From Labia minor (lineage: Eukaryota > Arthropoda > Insecta > Dermaptera > Spongiphoridae): DNA of 64,000 nt. Positions 40,513-46,800 of the stretch are shown in pieces. Location: NCBI GenBank assembly GCA_963082975.1, contig OY720344.1:31469172-31533171 (forward strand), in the 5' to 3' direction. Under the pieces are notes generated by a model. It saw nothing but the letters and a program-made list of their open reading frames with translations, searched no databases and was not told where the DNA came from. Position 1 is the first letter of the stretch; each line of letters opens with the position of its first letter. Made by a program: the position numbers and the translations under genes.

Positions 40513-43340
40513 GAACAATTTCAGCAGAGGAGCAATTAACACTTCTGGCTCGGTTGGGATTCCCTCAAACATATTGCGTTGATTATTTGGCACCTGCAAT
40601 GACCCGCGGAGAAGAAGGAAGAGGTGATTGGCAACACAGTATGTATTTATAGGATATTTAATTATTATTGTTAAGAACACTAAAAAATCTCCAATAAATG
40701 CTATAAATTGAAAATTCGCTTGTATGATCTTAATGATTCAGAGAAAATATTCCTATATCCTTAAATTATGGTATTCGTATTATACATTATAATTAAATTT
40801 TAAATTATTAAATAGTATTATTATATCCATAAAATTAAATTCTAAATATTTAATTATTATTAAAAGATTTCTTCCTTTATTTTTTTTTTATGAATGAAAG
40901 GATAGAATTTTCGATTTCAAATATCAAACGAGAAGAAATTTGAAGAGGTGAATGATTTATTGATAATTTTTCATTAAATGTTTCTTTGAAATTTTATCCA
41001 TTTTTAATTTTATCATCGATGTCAAAATTAAATAATAATTTTTCTAATAATTATCTTAGTACCGGGACCCCGAGCCTCGGCTCGGTACTTAAGTTAAAAA
41101 AAATGATTCATTATTATTGGGTTTGGCTGGTAATATTAATACCTGGGATACCGAGCTGTCGCTCGAAAAAATGTTTAGACATTATTATAGACATTTTCAT
41201 TCTGTAAATTAAATAATTTTATTTCATTTAAATAAATATCTATTTTTAAATAATTTTTTTCTACATTATTTATCTAATTCTGACAATATATTAAGATCAC
41301 ACCGGGACCCCGAGCCTCGGCTAGGTAATTAAGTTAAAAAAAAATAATTCATTATTATATTGGGTTTGGCTGGTAATATTAATACTTGGGACACCGAGCT
41401 GATATACAATTCTTTAATTATTTATTACAATTATTAAATGTTGCATCATTGCATGGAACTTGGGGTCCTCAATAATACATAAATATGTATTATTAGATAT
41501 GTTTCTAAGTGCATGAATATTTTTTTTTTATTGGAAGAATGATAAATATATATCGTAATTTATAATTATAAAATATTATTAAAATATATATTTTTAATTT
41601 TATTTCGAAATTAAATAAAAAATTTTAAAATATTTTAAATATAAAAAAAATATCTTTTAAAAAAAGGCGGGAGTCAAATTTCAATATGAGTGTCATTTGT
41701 CCATATATAAATTAAAAGATAAGATAAGTTAATTAAAATATATATATAAACAAAAGCAAAATTAAATAATAAAAATTTATAAAATTTTGAATTAATATTA
41801 AATTATTAGTTAATGACTAATAAGTAATTAATAAAATAAAAAAAATAAAATTTATTACAATATTACAATTATTAAATGTTGCATCATTTTAATTAATAAA
41901 ATAAAATAAAAGAAATTAAATTTAATCAAAGAACAATGAATAAATAAATATAAAATAATAGATAAAAAAAAAAAAAAATTTTTTCCCGCCGGTTTCGATC
42001 CTGCTAAGTTGACTATTCAAAACAGTCGCTCTACCCATTAGACTAATAATAGTTAGATGATGAAAACGACATTTTTTAATCTCTTAGCAGACGTAGATGT
42101 TTTTTTGTTTTTGTTTTTGTTTTTTTTGAGAGTGATTAATAAATATATATATATATTTTATTAAAAATAAATATTTTTAATTTTATTTTGAAATTAAATA
42201 ATGAATTTTAAAATATTTTAAATATATAAAAAAATGTTAATACAATTCATTTAAAAAAAAGCGGGAATCAACCAACCGTATTTTTTTGTTAATAATTAAT
42301 TAATTAAGATTAATAAATATATATATATATATATATTATTAAAAATAAATATTTTTAATTTTATTTCGAAATTTATTTTATTTTAAAATATTTTAAATAT
42401 AAAAAAAATATTGAAGTAAAATTGATGACGTCACACCCATATATAATTTTCAATTAAGAAATTAATAATGAAGCTGTAAGTTTCAAGAGATGTGATCAAT
42501 AAAACTCAATTTTTCTTTATAAATACTATATCTAGTGTGAATTTGAAAAAAATCGTTAGAGCGGTTTTTGAGAACCAATGGTTATATATATATACAATTT
42601 TAGCTAGCATAATAAGATTAGATAGATATATAATAAAATAAAAGATTATAATTTATCAACATTGTTTTTCTTTAAAATACAATTTAAATTATTTATTTAT
42701 TGAATAATATTAATATAATTTGATACTCTCTTGATTTTAGGAATGCAAAATTTGTCAATTTCATGTGCCCTAGTGTGTTTAATCGTTTTGGGGGCTGCTG
42801 CCCTCGTAGGGGCTTTTGGAATCCTAAAACACCAAATTTCAGCTGTTTTAGTTACAGGCGTTATGTATCTTCTTGCAGGTAATCTAATAATTTTATTTTT
42901 TCAAATCTTAATTTATCAAAAATTGAATTATGGTTAATATTTTTATTATTATTATTACGTATTTATTAAAATAGTAAAAATATTTCACAAAAGGTTAATC
43001 TGAATTATTTAATAATTGTAATATTTCAGCGACCTTTGCGTTGTTCACTCTGGCAATTATGCATTTCAAAAGAGTCCAAGCAAGAGCGAAGTCCGATCCA
43101 ATTCCAGCCCGATGTGATCCTGTTCAACTTTTATTAGTGGATGGAATTTGCCCGTCCGGCGAGGCAGTGCGAAGCGCTGCTACTTTGGATGCCCGATATC
43201 TTGCCGCTCGAGAATTCACCCATGGATGGAGTTTAGATGCTGGCTGGACCGGCGTTTCTTTCTGTCTATGTGCTTCATTATTATGGATTCTGTTAAGCAA
43301 GATTATGCGTTATCAGCCACTGCATACAACCTTGCCTTGA
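13636..43340 (+). CDS. four-pass membrane protein, claudin/PMP22 superfamily, TMEM178-like (tentative)
   Basis: Six exons join in phase to 975 nt (324 residues plus TGA): 13636-13700, 20375-20517, 32016-32219, 40525-40638, 42741-42878 and 43030-43340. All introns are GT-AG and the phases are 2,1,1,1,1. Hydrophobic segments fall at about 26-46, 180-205, 208-235 and 294-313, giving four passes with both ends in the cytosol. The long first loop has a sequon (Asn57-Arg-Thr) and the claudin-superfamily signature GGIWNLC (127-133) with another Cys at 155 (QTYC). TDNW after helix 1 and the HGW before helix 4 recall TMEM178, but that is a resemblance from memory. Members act as junctional, channel-modulating or ER/plasma-membrane proteins; the role here is unknown. 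Introns are 6.7, 11.5, 8.3, 2.1 and 0.15 kb, and the first four carry transposons. The first exon is the least certain part: its phase fits exactly, but only 21 residues come from it. Confidence 0.75.
13701..16488. other. tetraspan intron 1, left part
   Basis: AT-rich sequence, beginning with a pyrimidine-rich run after the donor GTTACT. I see no exon, RNA gene or recognisable element between the donor and the Helitron at 16489, apart from simple A/T tracts. Confidence 0.4.
16489..16853 (+). mobile_element. non-autonomous Helitron, family A copy 2
   Basis: Starts TCTTATCTTATTATACTAGC after an A and ends with the hairpin region CTCCGGCTCGG, a spacer and CTGG followed by T (16850-16853). At about 365 bp it is shorter than copies 1 and 3 because the middle is partly deleted. 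This copy shows the family's CTGG terminus most clearly. Confidence 0.7.
17094..17400 (+). pseudogene. LINE reverse transcriptase fragment, decayed
   Basis: Shifting between frames, the translation gives VVIIPLFKKGNGNNCNN, QCGFRPNRSTLDQIFSLRQI and FFVDFRKAYDSIDWEKLYY. These are classic non-LTR reverse-transcriptase blocks, with the first catalytic Asp in FVDFRKAYDS. Stops (for example after SRIIF) and frameshifts mark it as dead. It is sense to the tetraspan gene, inside intron 1. Confidence 0.85.
17650..17795. repeat. imperfect foldback, probable old MITE
   Basis: AGTTTTATAGTGACGGAGAA (from about 17650) is an imperfect reverse complement of the stretch ending TTTCCATGAAACT (about 17768-17783), with GCTATGAG pairing to CCATGGCG. 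The spacer is unlike the AT-rich surroundings (GGGCAATCAACCGG). Confidence 0.4.
17796..18834. other. intron 1 with degenerate hAT-like ends
   Basis: CACTCTAGCATTTACGGCGC followed by CCTGGGCAA (about 17805-17830) is an inverted relative of 58330-58367 (TTGCCCGGGGCGCCGTAGAT), so both are pieces of one old element family. The remainder is AT-rich with nothing I can name. Confidence 0.35.
18835..19932. mobile_element. non-autonomous TIR element with ACTTTCCCGCATA ends
   Basis: Exact 13-bp terminal inverted repeats (ACTTTCCCGCATA at 18835-18847 and its complement at 19920-19932) bound about 1.1 kb with no transposase. Inside are several CACTTCCGGT-type subrepeats, a GTGACGTCAT-containing piece related to Helitron family A (about 18980-19065) and a TACA array. 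A fragment of the same family lies at 36534-36815. I cannot assign it to a superfamily. Confidence 0.65.
19733..19804. repeat. (TACA)n tetranucleotide microsatellite
   Basis: About 17 near-perfect TACA/CATA units, located inside the TIR element at 18835-19932. Likely polymorphic. Confidence 0.95.
20720..21980 (-). pseudogene. LINE reverse transcriptase C-terminal half, decayed and interrupted
   Basis: On the minus strand from about 21980 the frames give SYEDDLNIIGDS (the active-site box, here YEDD), MTKYLVIERNS, FKYLGSVITKDNNIRDKFKA, and GLIASKLLSKGVKIKIYK followed by TIILPVVL, continuing in broken frames to about 20720. Frameshifts and stops make it a pseudogene. A foldback MITE (20828-21181) splits it. 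The same LINE family recurs at 55010-55560 and about 50640-50900, and probably at 17094. Confidence 0.85.
20828..21181. mobile_element. Harbinger-type foldback MITE with TAA target duplication
   Basis: Two arms of about 145 bp are almost perfect reverse complements, starting GGCCCGATTCACACACAAG and, from the right, GGCTCGATTCACACACAAG. TAA flanks both sides (20825-20827 and 21182-21184). A GGSC-type TIR with a TWA duplication is the PIF/Harbinger pattern. Paralogous LINE fragments at about 50665 and 55127 show the uninterrupted target (CTCTCTCACG and CTCTCTTACG), which confirms both borders. Confidence 0.9.
22080..23253 (-). mobile_element. decayed hAT transposon with 8-bp target duplication
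   Basis: Ends CAGGGCTGGGCCG and CTGCTCAGCCCTG are inverted repeats, and CATATATA flanks both sides (22072-22079, 23254-23261). The minus strand encodes a transposase C-terminal remnant (22922 to 22674) ending KFNTHLCSSPPVERFF, the hAT dimerisation signature. The rest of the transposase is unreadable. Insertion was between the LINE remnant and intron sequence. Confidence 0.9.
23262..23884. other. intron 2 AT-rich filler
   Basis: AT-rich sequence with a (TA)n tract at the left. No exon or recognisable element. Confidence 0.3.
23885..24431 (-). mobile_element. non-autonomous Helitron, family A copy 3
   Basis: Nearly collinear with 12545-13072 (shared blocks include GATTAAGATTATTATTTAAA, TGAAACAATTTCAAATAATT and the AAAACTAACAAAGATGATTT region). 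On the minus strand the 5' TC is near 24431 and the 3' end CAGA near 23885; the terminal hairpin is damaged. No coding capacity. Confidence 0.65.
24513..25151. mobile_element. non-autonomous hAT element, 639 bp
   Basis: Terminal inverted repeats CAGTGGCGTACCTAGAA and CTCTAGGTACGCCACTG with a perfect 8-bp duplication AGCTAGTG (24505-24512 and 25152-25159). The interior is AT-rich with short GC-rich subterminal blocks (CCGCCC, GTGCGGACCGC). No transposase. Confidence 0.95.
25315..26617. mobile_element. non-autonomous hAT (Tip100-like ends), 1.3 kb
   Basis: Ends TAGAGGGTTATTCCCGGG and, from the right, TAGAGGGTTTTTTTCCCGG, with further inverted TTCCCGGGAA motifs inside. The flanks ATCTTGAC and ATCTTGAT (25307-25314, 26618-26625) are an 8-bp duplication with one mismatch. 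TA(G)-starting ends of this kind are typical of Tip100-group hATs. I find no transposase in the interior. Confidence 0.85.
27083..27240 (-). repeat. inverted copy of the 11965-12127 repeat
   Basis: A (GT)n tract runs into GGTTTGAGCTAGAATCATGA, AATTTGGTAC and GAGAAATGTAGCTCAACCGG, the reverse complement of the block at 11965-12127. Confidence 0.65.
27244..27655 (-). pseudogene. hAT transposase fragment, decayed
   Basis: The minus strand from about 27530 reads FFEPKFSLGKTKFEAIILNV then IAPLALEELKNNLINANFVA and LSMDA, the start of the catalytic core of a hAT transposase including the first Asp (SMDA). It then breaks. The right border carries ACCGGGACAATTTCACCAAC, probably its terminus. No target duplication is recognised. 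Confidence 0.65.
28694..28805 (+). repeat. 54-bp tandem duplication in hAT 5' region
   Basis: A unit of about 54 bp beginning ATGTTAATTATAAGTTCATT and containing CAACGAGTTGTATC occurs twice back to back with no visible difference, which points to a recent duplication. Confidence 0.9.
28989..29070 (+). repeat. 29-bp tandem repeat, three copies, in hAT 5' region
   Basis: The unit TTAATAATATTTTAGAATCA plus AATTACGAAA appears three times. Downstream (29105-29215) are looser repeats of CATTTAAAATGATATTAAA. These may hold transposase-binding sites, by analogy with subterminal repeats of other hATs. Confidence 0.85.
29310..31169 (+). CDS. hAT transposase (BED finger, RNase-H-like DDE core), intact
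   Basis: 619 residues with no stop or frameshift. A Lys/Arg-rich N terminus leads into a BED-type zinc finger (about 58-81: CVLC, then HLQTKH). The RNase-H-like core has the hAT catalytic residues Asp203 (QLDESTDV), Asp269 (CTDGARAM) and Glu572 (CEQAFSVL), the all-helical insertion with WNHCCIHRESL (C-x2-H), and the conserved DVRWLSRGKV. The C terminus carries the hATC dimerisation region (FWLLLRSDYPALANKALQ, then IPFCTTYLCEQAFSVL). It resembles the lineage domesticated in vertebrates as ZBED5/FAM200. It would cut and join element ends in the nucleus. The ATG at 29310 follows a possible splice acceptor (TTGTAG about 29277-29282), suggesting a 5' UTR intron. The copy at 62030-63895 differs at only a few residues. 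Nothing seen in the sequence argues against activity. Confidence 0.97.
   Translation: MDRWLQTGSTQKRKESDDEASTANSTKKRKTRKYSDDYLSFGFTYICNNDVERPVCVLCQESLSNESMKPANLRRHLQTKHSEHVSKSIEFFKMKKEELNSSQKLMVKTGSGGMSKKAVMASYEVALLIAKAGKQHNIAEQLILPATKVITNIMLGTKAANDINLISLSNDTVKNRIEDMSCNIKEELISRVRKSHYYSLQLDESTDVTNNANLLAFIRYEFENQIQEDVLFCDSLPSRTTANDIFNSLNNFITENEIEWPKCVGICTDGARAMSGTRTGLIALIKNVAPQVVWNHCCIHRESLAAKNMSPDLKRTLDEVVKIVNFIKARPLNSRVFKILCEEMGSQHTHLLLHTDVRWLSRGKVLIRLFELRDEIRLFLIDAHFELTECFNDFIWLAKVAYLTDIFTKLNELNLSLQGTVVNIFKVEDKIEAMIKKIDLWSKRIQNGVYESFPTLNDFIESSSEKLLNQTRQLFVEHLITLKSNFRKYFSTPDPCNNWIRDPFNMEITNAKHLSAPEQDILVELSCDTTYKLKFNKTELSNFWLLLRSDYPALANKALQHLIPFCTTYLCEQAFSVLFYIKSKYRNKLNVEPDLRLKVSNIKPDIEILVSRKQLHTSH
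31564..32015. other. intron 2 end
   Basis: AT-rich sequence up to a good pyrimidine tract and acceptor (TTTTTCTCTCTTCAG, ending 32015). No other feature seen. Confidence 0.4.
32742..33510 (+). mobile_element. possible LTR-retrotransposon remnant
   Basis: TGTAACGGACAAAG at 32742 resembles the end of the solo LTR found elsewhere (its complement starts TGTAACGG). Downstream, TTGGCGCCCATC (about 33345) and TTGGCACCCAACGTAAGAGG (about 33438) resemble primer-binding-site sequences. No gag or pol frame is visible, so this is a tentative call. Confidence 0.3.
32969..33172 (+). repeat. two-copy tandem repeat of about 100 bp with internal palindromes
   Basis: Two diverged units start GAACTAGTGATATCATCC and GAACAAGTGATATCATCC. 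Each contains TATCACGTCCCGTGATATAA, whose ATCACG..CGTGAT arms form a palindrome, and CATCACACCCTGTGATA. It may lie within the LTR-like remnant. Confidence 0.75.
33520..35357. other. intron 3 AT-rich filler
   Basis: AT-rich throughout. A slightly GC-richer patch at 34870-35000 (GGGAGGGTTGGAG and GCGTCTGCGGGTCCTTGTGCC) does not translate into anything I recognise. Confidence 0.3.
35366..35747. mobile_element. non-autonomous hAT element, 382 bp
   Basis: Ends CAGAGGCGGATTAAACGCC and, from the right, CAGTGCCGGATTAAGTTG. Subterminal GGCCGCCCGGGGCCC and CCGCCCGGGGCCCCC are also inverted. Flanks TGTGTACC and GGTGTACC (35358-35365, 35748-35755) form an 8-bp duplication with one mismatch. Confidence 0.85.
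35940..36360 (-). mobile_element. mariner-type MITE with rearranged transposase fragment
   Basis: Terminal repeats CGAGGTGTGCCTAAAAAGTT and, from the right, CGAGGAGTGTCTAAAGTTCGG, flanked by TA (35938-35939 and 36361-36362). The minus strand gives MLTKDRRLTLRLITEELGI followed by SKDT, a mariner helix-turn-helix, and CQKCVVALGEYFEGS, a later mariner block. Arms of about 60 bp (36111-36172 and 36261-36326) are inverted copies of each other inside the element. Confidence 0.85.
36534..36815 (+). repeat. fragment of the ACTTTCCCGCATA-element family
   Basis: Collinear with 19180-19440: shared blocks include TTTCCGGAT, ATGCATGATTCGTGGAGATA, CTATCATCGGTCGGTAAAAA and the GACGGATGGACGGAT run. Both termini are missing. 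Confidence 0.75.
36816..40484. other. intron 3 right part, mostly featureless
   Basis: AT-rich. Two possible element ends stand out: CTGAAGAAACAAAGTTGGGA followed by AACCCTG (about 37454-37480), like a hAT right terminus, and GGTGAATAAAGTTGTTGTTGG (about 39490-39510), like a LINE 3' tail. A 27-bp tandem repeat (TTGATTTAAATTGTATTGAA) lies near 39870-39925. I see no exon in this stretch. Confidence 0.35.
40525..40527 (+). promoter_or_regulatory. NAGNAG tandem splice acceptor of tetraspan exon 4
   Basis: The acceptor reads TTTCAGCAG|AGG, so splicing can occur after either AG. The choice adds or omits one Ala (codon GCA) at residue 138, just after the SLS of the first loop. NAGNAG sites are well known to be used alternatively. 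Confidence 0.6.
41059..41410 (-). mobile_element. cluster of Helitron 3' termini
   Basis: Two similar units (41059-41170 and 41297-41402) each contain CCGGGACCCCGAGCCTCGGC and then CTGGGATACCGAGCTGTCGC or CTTGGGACACCGAGCTG. On the minus strand each is a GC-rich hairpin (CCGAGCCGAGGCTCGG), a spacer and CCGG/CAGG before T, the 3' end of Helitron family A. So four termini lie in tandem. Confidence 0.55.
41555..42415. repeat. three-copy dispersed repeat around the tRNA-like sequence
   Basis: Blocks of about 100 bp with ATATTTTTAATTTTATTTCG then AAATTAAATA and TTTTAAAATATTTTAAATAT occur at about 41560-41680, 42140-42270 and 42325-42415. The first two are followed by GGCGGGAGTCAA and GCGGGAATCAA. 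They are probably internal sequence of Helitron family A. Confidence 0.6.
41985..42060 (-). pseudogene. tRNA-like sequence with A and B boxes (tRNA-Gln-like anticodon arm)
   Basis: On the minus strand TCTAATGGGTAGAGCG forms a D-arm/A-box-like sequence. GACTG TTTTGAA TAGTC forms a 5-bp anticodon stem with a seven-base loop, anticodon TTG (Gln). GGATCGAAACC fits the B box with one mismatch. A T-rich run follows (Pol III terminator-like). The acceptor stem does not pair, so this is a tRNA pseudogene or the head of a tRNA-derived SINE rather than a working tRNA. Confidence 0.5.
42424..42626 (-). mobile_element. Helitron family A, 5'-terminal part
   Basis: Contains GATGACGTCAC, the AATTAAGAAATTAATAATGA block and the terminal TACAATTTTAGCTAGCATAA followed by TAAGAT. 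On the minus strand this is the 5' TCTTATTATGCTAGC end. It lies just upstream of tetraspan exon 5. Confidence 0.6.
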
Positions 43341-44010
43341 ACACAATTCATTGGGAACCTGCCAATTATGGAATCAAACTAAAAATATTGTCCGAGCCAA
43401 CAAAACGCTCTTAGGAAAATATAATTAATAGAAACAATTTAATCAAAATTACGAATATGGGTTTAAAGCACATTATTAAATCAATTTAATAAACAGAATG
43501 AATTGAATATTGATATTTTACAAAAATATCATTATTTAAATCAAAATACCTCTTTTAAACATTCCTTAAATATCAAAAAAACATCTAGAAAACAAAACAA
43601 AAAACAAAAGTACAATTGGTTGTGCTTTAAACACTTTTTATCACTTTGATTACAAAAATCTATTCTTTGTTAAATTTTTTTTTATATTATTGAATTATTA
43701 ATTTTATAATATCATTATAATAAATTTGGAAAAAACAATTACTAATAGTTATATGATACAAATAAATTAATGAATATAAATATATACAATATAATAAAAT
43801 AAAATAAAATTATATAACTTATAAAAAAGTTTTTCAGCTATTTCTGTGATAAATAAAAATGAATAGAAAAATGTGTTTATATATTATAAATATATTTAAT
43901 TATATGTATAAATAATTTCCAATTTCATACGAGCTTCCATTTAATTTGTTTCAATTGTTTTTATTTTTTAAAGGCAATTATTTTAAATAATTATAAATAA
44001 TAGATATACA

Positions 44011-44052
<42 letters not shown>

Positions 44053-44629
44053 TAATATATTATAAATAACATAGATAATAAATATCTAGCAACACCAAAT
44101 TAGATTTAGCGAAATTAGATAATAATAATTAATTTTTTTTAAAATTCTTTAAGTATATTTGTTTTTTTATTTACCTATAGATCTTATATGATGGATCTTT
44201 ATTTTCAAATACTTTAATTTCAAACATATTTTCAATAAATTTTTGTGAACCATTTATATTTTTATTTTATTTTTTACTTGAAATTGCAATTTTTCTTCAT
44301 TTACTGATATTGTTTTTAAATTTTATTTATTTAATTTGTTTATATGAAGACCTTATAAAAATATTTAAAATATATAAATAATATATAATATACTTCAAAA
44401 AAATATGAATATTCAGGACCGGTTCTAGGGTTTTGACCGTCACGGGTAAACAAAATTTGGCACTATTTCATATAATAATATACAATTTTACAGTAAATTT
44501 AAAAATATATTAAAAAAGGCAAAAATCAAAATTACACAAAAAGAATGTAAAAAAATATTTTATTTGTATATCGACGCCCCTCAAAGCCCGGAATGAGAGT
44601 ATTATTTATATTATATTGTAGAATATTTT
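43341..44629. other. tetraspan 3' UTR and AT-rich spacer
   Basis: Follows the TGA at 43340. Polyadenylation-like AATAAA sites occur at 43489 and beyond. A (TA)n tract spans about 44012-44042. CAGGACCGGTTCTAGGG at 44414 looks like a left hAT terminus, but no partner or duplication was found. Confidence 0.35.
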
Positions 44630-45271
44630 TATAATGGCTTCAGTGAGAGAAAGATTGAATAAAAGTATTCAAACAACAAAATAACTGAGTATGTACTTAT
44701 TATGTAAAAAAATGAGTTACTAAATAATAATTTGTTTAACATTAGTTTTTTTATATTTAAATTATTAAATGAGTTATTATATTCACGATAAAATATCACA
44801 ACATGAAAACATGATTTTAAAACAAAAATAGATTAAGATTATGTAAATAATCTTACTCTCAAATCGTTAACATTATTATTATTAATATATTAAAAATTAT
44901 TTATAAATAATAAATATTTTGCATGTTACTATATTTCTTTAAAAAGATTTTTTTATTGATAATAATAATAAACTATAGATTCTCCAAACCCTACGATTTT
45001 TTATAATTACTACTCATACTTAAATACTTGTATGTACATTTCTAAAAAAATTTTGAATATTTTATTTTTCTATGTTGTTAATATTCCTAATAAGCAATAA
45101 ATAATAAATGTTCATCAAATGCTTTTCATGATAATCATTATTACCTATATTTAATTAGAAAATTAAATTATTTCTTCATCTTCTAGTCTAGATCAATATT
45201 TATTCCTACATATTGTAAAATTCTTATTTTTATTTTATTTCAAAAGAAATTTTTACAATTATATATTTCAT
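44630..45271 (+). repeat. arm 1 of a large inverted duplication
   Basis: This is the reverse complement of sequence spread over 49940-52632, e.g. ATAGATTAAGATTATGTAAA, GATTCTCCAAACCCTACGAT and CTTCTAGTCTAGATCAATAT. Arm 1 lacks the insertions present in arm 2 and so records the uninterrupted state. At its right border a LINE 3' end (ATCATCATC tail) is inserted. Confidence 0.85.
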
Positions 45272-46800
45272 CATCATCTTCAAACAGCCTCTATCGTCCG
45301 TTTTTTGACATAGGCTTCCCTTAGACGTTTCCACTCTTCTCTGTTCATCCAGTTGTGCGCCACTTCTGACCATCTAGTTGGGAGACGATCTCTACTTCGA
45401 TAGGCTTCTTGACGGGGTCTCTACTCTAGAATTTTCTTCGTCCATCTGTTAGCAGATGTTTTTGCGAGATGGCCTGCCCAATTCCATTTTAAGGTCGCTA
45501 TTCTTTCTACTGCAATTCCCGACCTTTTCCTTAAGATTTTGTTTGGAATTCTGTCTTAATCTTACCCCTAACATTGACCTATCCATTGCTCTTTGCGCTA
45601 CGCAGATCTTATTTATAGATTTTTTTGTTAGGGTCAATGTTTCGGTGCCATAGGTCAGGTAGTTATCGAAGACATTCCTCTTCAAGCAGTTAGGAATTTC
45701 TGATTCAAGAATGTGCCGCAGTTTCTCAAAAGTTGCCCAGGCAAGTCCAATTCTTCTGAATATTTCGCATGTTTGGATGTCTCTCCCGATTTGGATTTCG
45801 TGGCCTAGGTATTTATAGGAACTAGCATGTTCTATAACCGTTCCGTCCAAGTGAATTTGCTCACTCAACACCAAATTTGACATCAATTTGTTTTTGTTTT
45901 TTTTTGTTTATCTTATTGATGGCTTGATGCTTCGTTAAGATTTTGCAGCATCACATTAGCAGAGCCGAAACAATCAGCAACCAAAACAATGTTGTCGGCG
46001 AATCTCAGGTGACTTAATTTCTCAACCTCTATGTTTATTCCTAGGTCACTAAGTTTATCGATCCTCTTAAACATATATTCCAGGAGAGTTGTAAACAGCT
46101 TTGGTGATATGACATCACCCTGTCTCACTCCTCTATCTATTTTAAAAGCTGGGGTGTCTTCCTGGAGTCTTACAAATATATGCTTTTATTAATGATATTT
46201 ATCGGTGGTCTATTCTACATTCAGCAAGAGCTTGAAGCATCAAATGTTGATTTACACTGTCAAACGCTTTCTCATAATCTATAAATATAAGGACTAATGG
46301 TTTATTGTACTCTACACATTTTTCGATGAGACTTTTGATTACTTGAAGGTGATCATTGGTACCAAAACCCGCTCTAAAGCCCGCTTGTTCTCCTTGTTGA
46401 TAAAATTCCAGTTTTGAAGTTAATCTGGTTGTTAATAAGTTACTCATGAAGATATTAACAACCAGATTAACTTCATGAGTAACTTATAAAGTTGAGAAAG
46501 CAGACTAATGGTCCTATAATTATTTACCTCCATAGTGTCGCCTTTTTTGTGTAGAATAATAATTATTGCTCGATTCCATTGATAAGGTGTTGTCCCATTG
46601 GTTATGCATGAGTTGACTAATTTGTAGATTACCTCCAGTAACAGGTCACCGCCAGCCTTTATTGCTTCGATTGTTATTGAATCCTCTCCGGGCGATTTAT
46701 TATTTTTCATTTAAGAGCTCTTCCTAACTCATCTATCTTAATACTAGGAATTTCTTCTGAACCTTGATTTTGTATCTTGGGAATATTCACAAGATTTTGT
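45272..46800 (-). pseudogene. 5'-truncated LINE reverse transcriptase (RTE-like), frameshifted
   Basis: Read on the minus strand in successive frames: MKNNKSPGEDSITIEAIKAG and KKGDTMEVNNYRTISLLSQL (from 46710), GEQAGFRAGFGTNDHL and FIDYEKAFDSVNQHL (first catalytic Asp), MRQGDVISPKLFTTLLEYMF, LRFADNIVLVA (the active-site ADD reads ADN), SYKYLGHEI, and a C-terminal region to about 45290. The endonuclease domain is missing, several frameshifts occur, and one catalytic Asp is replaced, so it is dead. The 3' end is a short ATC/GAT repeat. Confidence 0.9.
46419..46485. repeat. A-B-A'-B' inverted micro-duplication inside the LINE
   Basis: A (46419-46436, GTTAATCTGGTTGTTAAT) and B (46437-46451, AAGTTACTCATGAAG) are each followed by their own reverse complements, A' (46454-46471) and B' (46471-46485), in the order A B A' B'. 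It lies exactly where the reading frame breaks. Confidence 0.9.

Noticed and set aside
44414..44600. Complete hAT starting CAGGACCGGTTCTAGGG
   Set aside because: No right terminus or 8-bp duplication could be found, so the borders cannot be supported.
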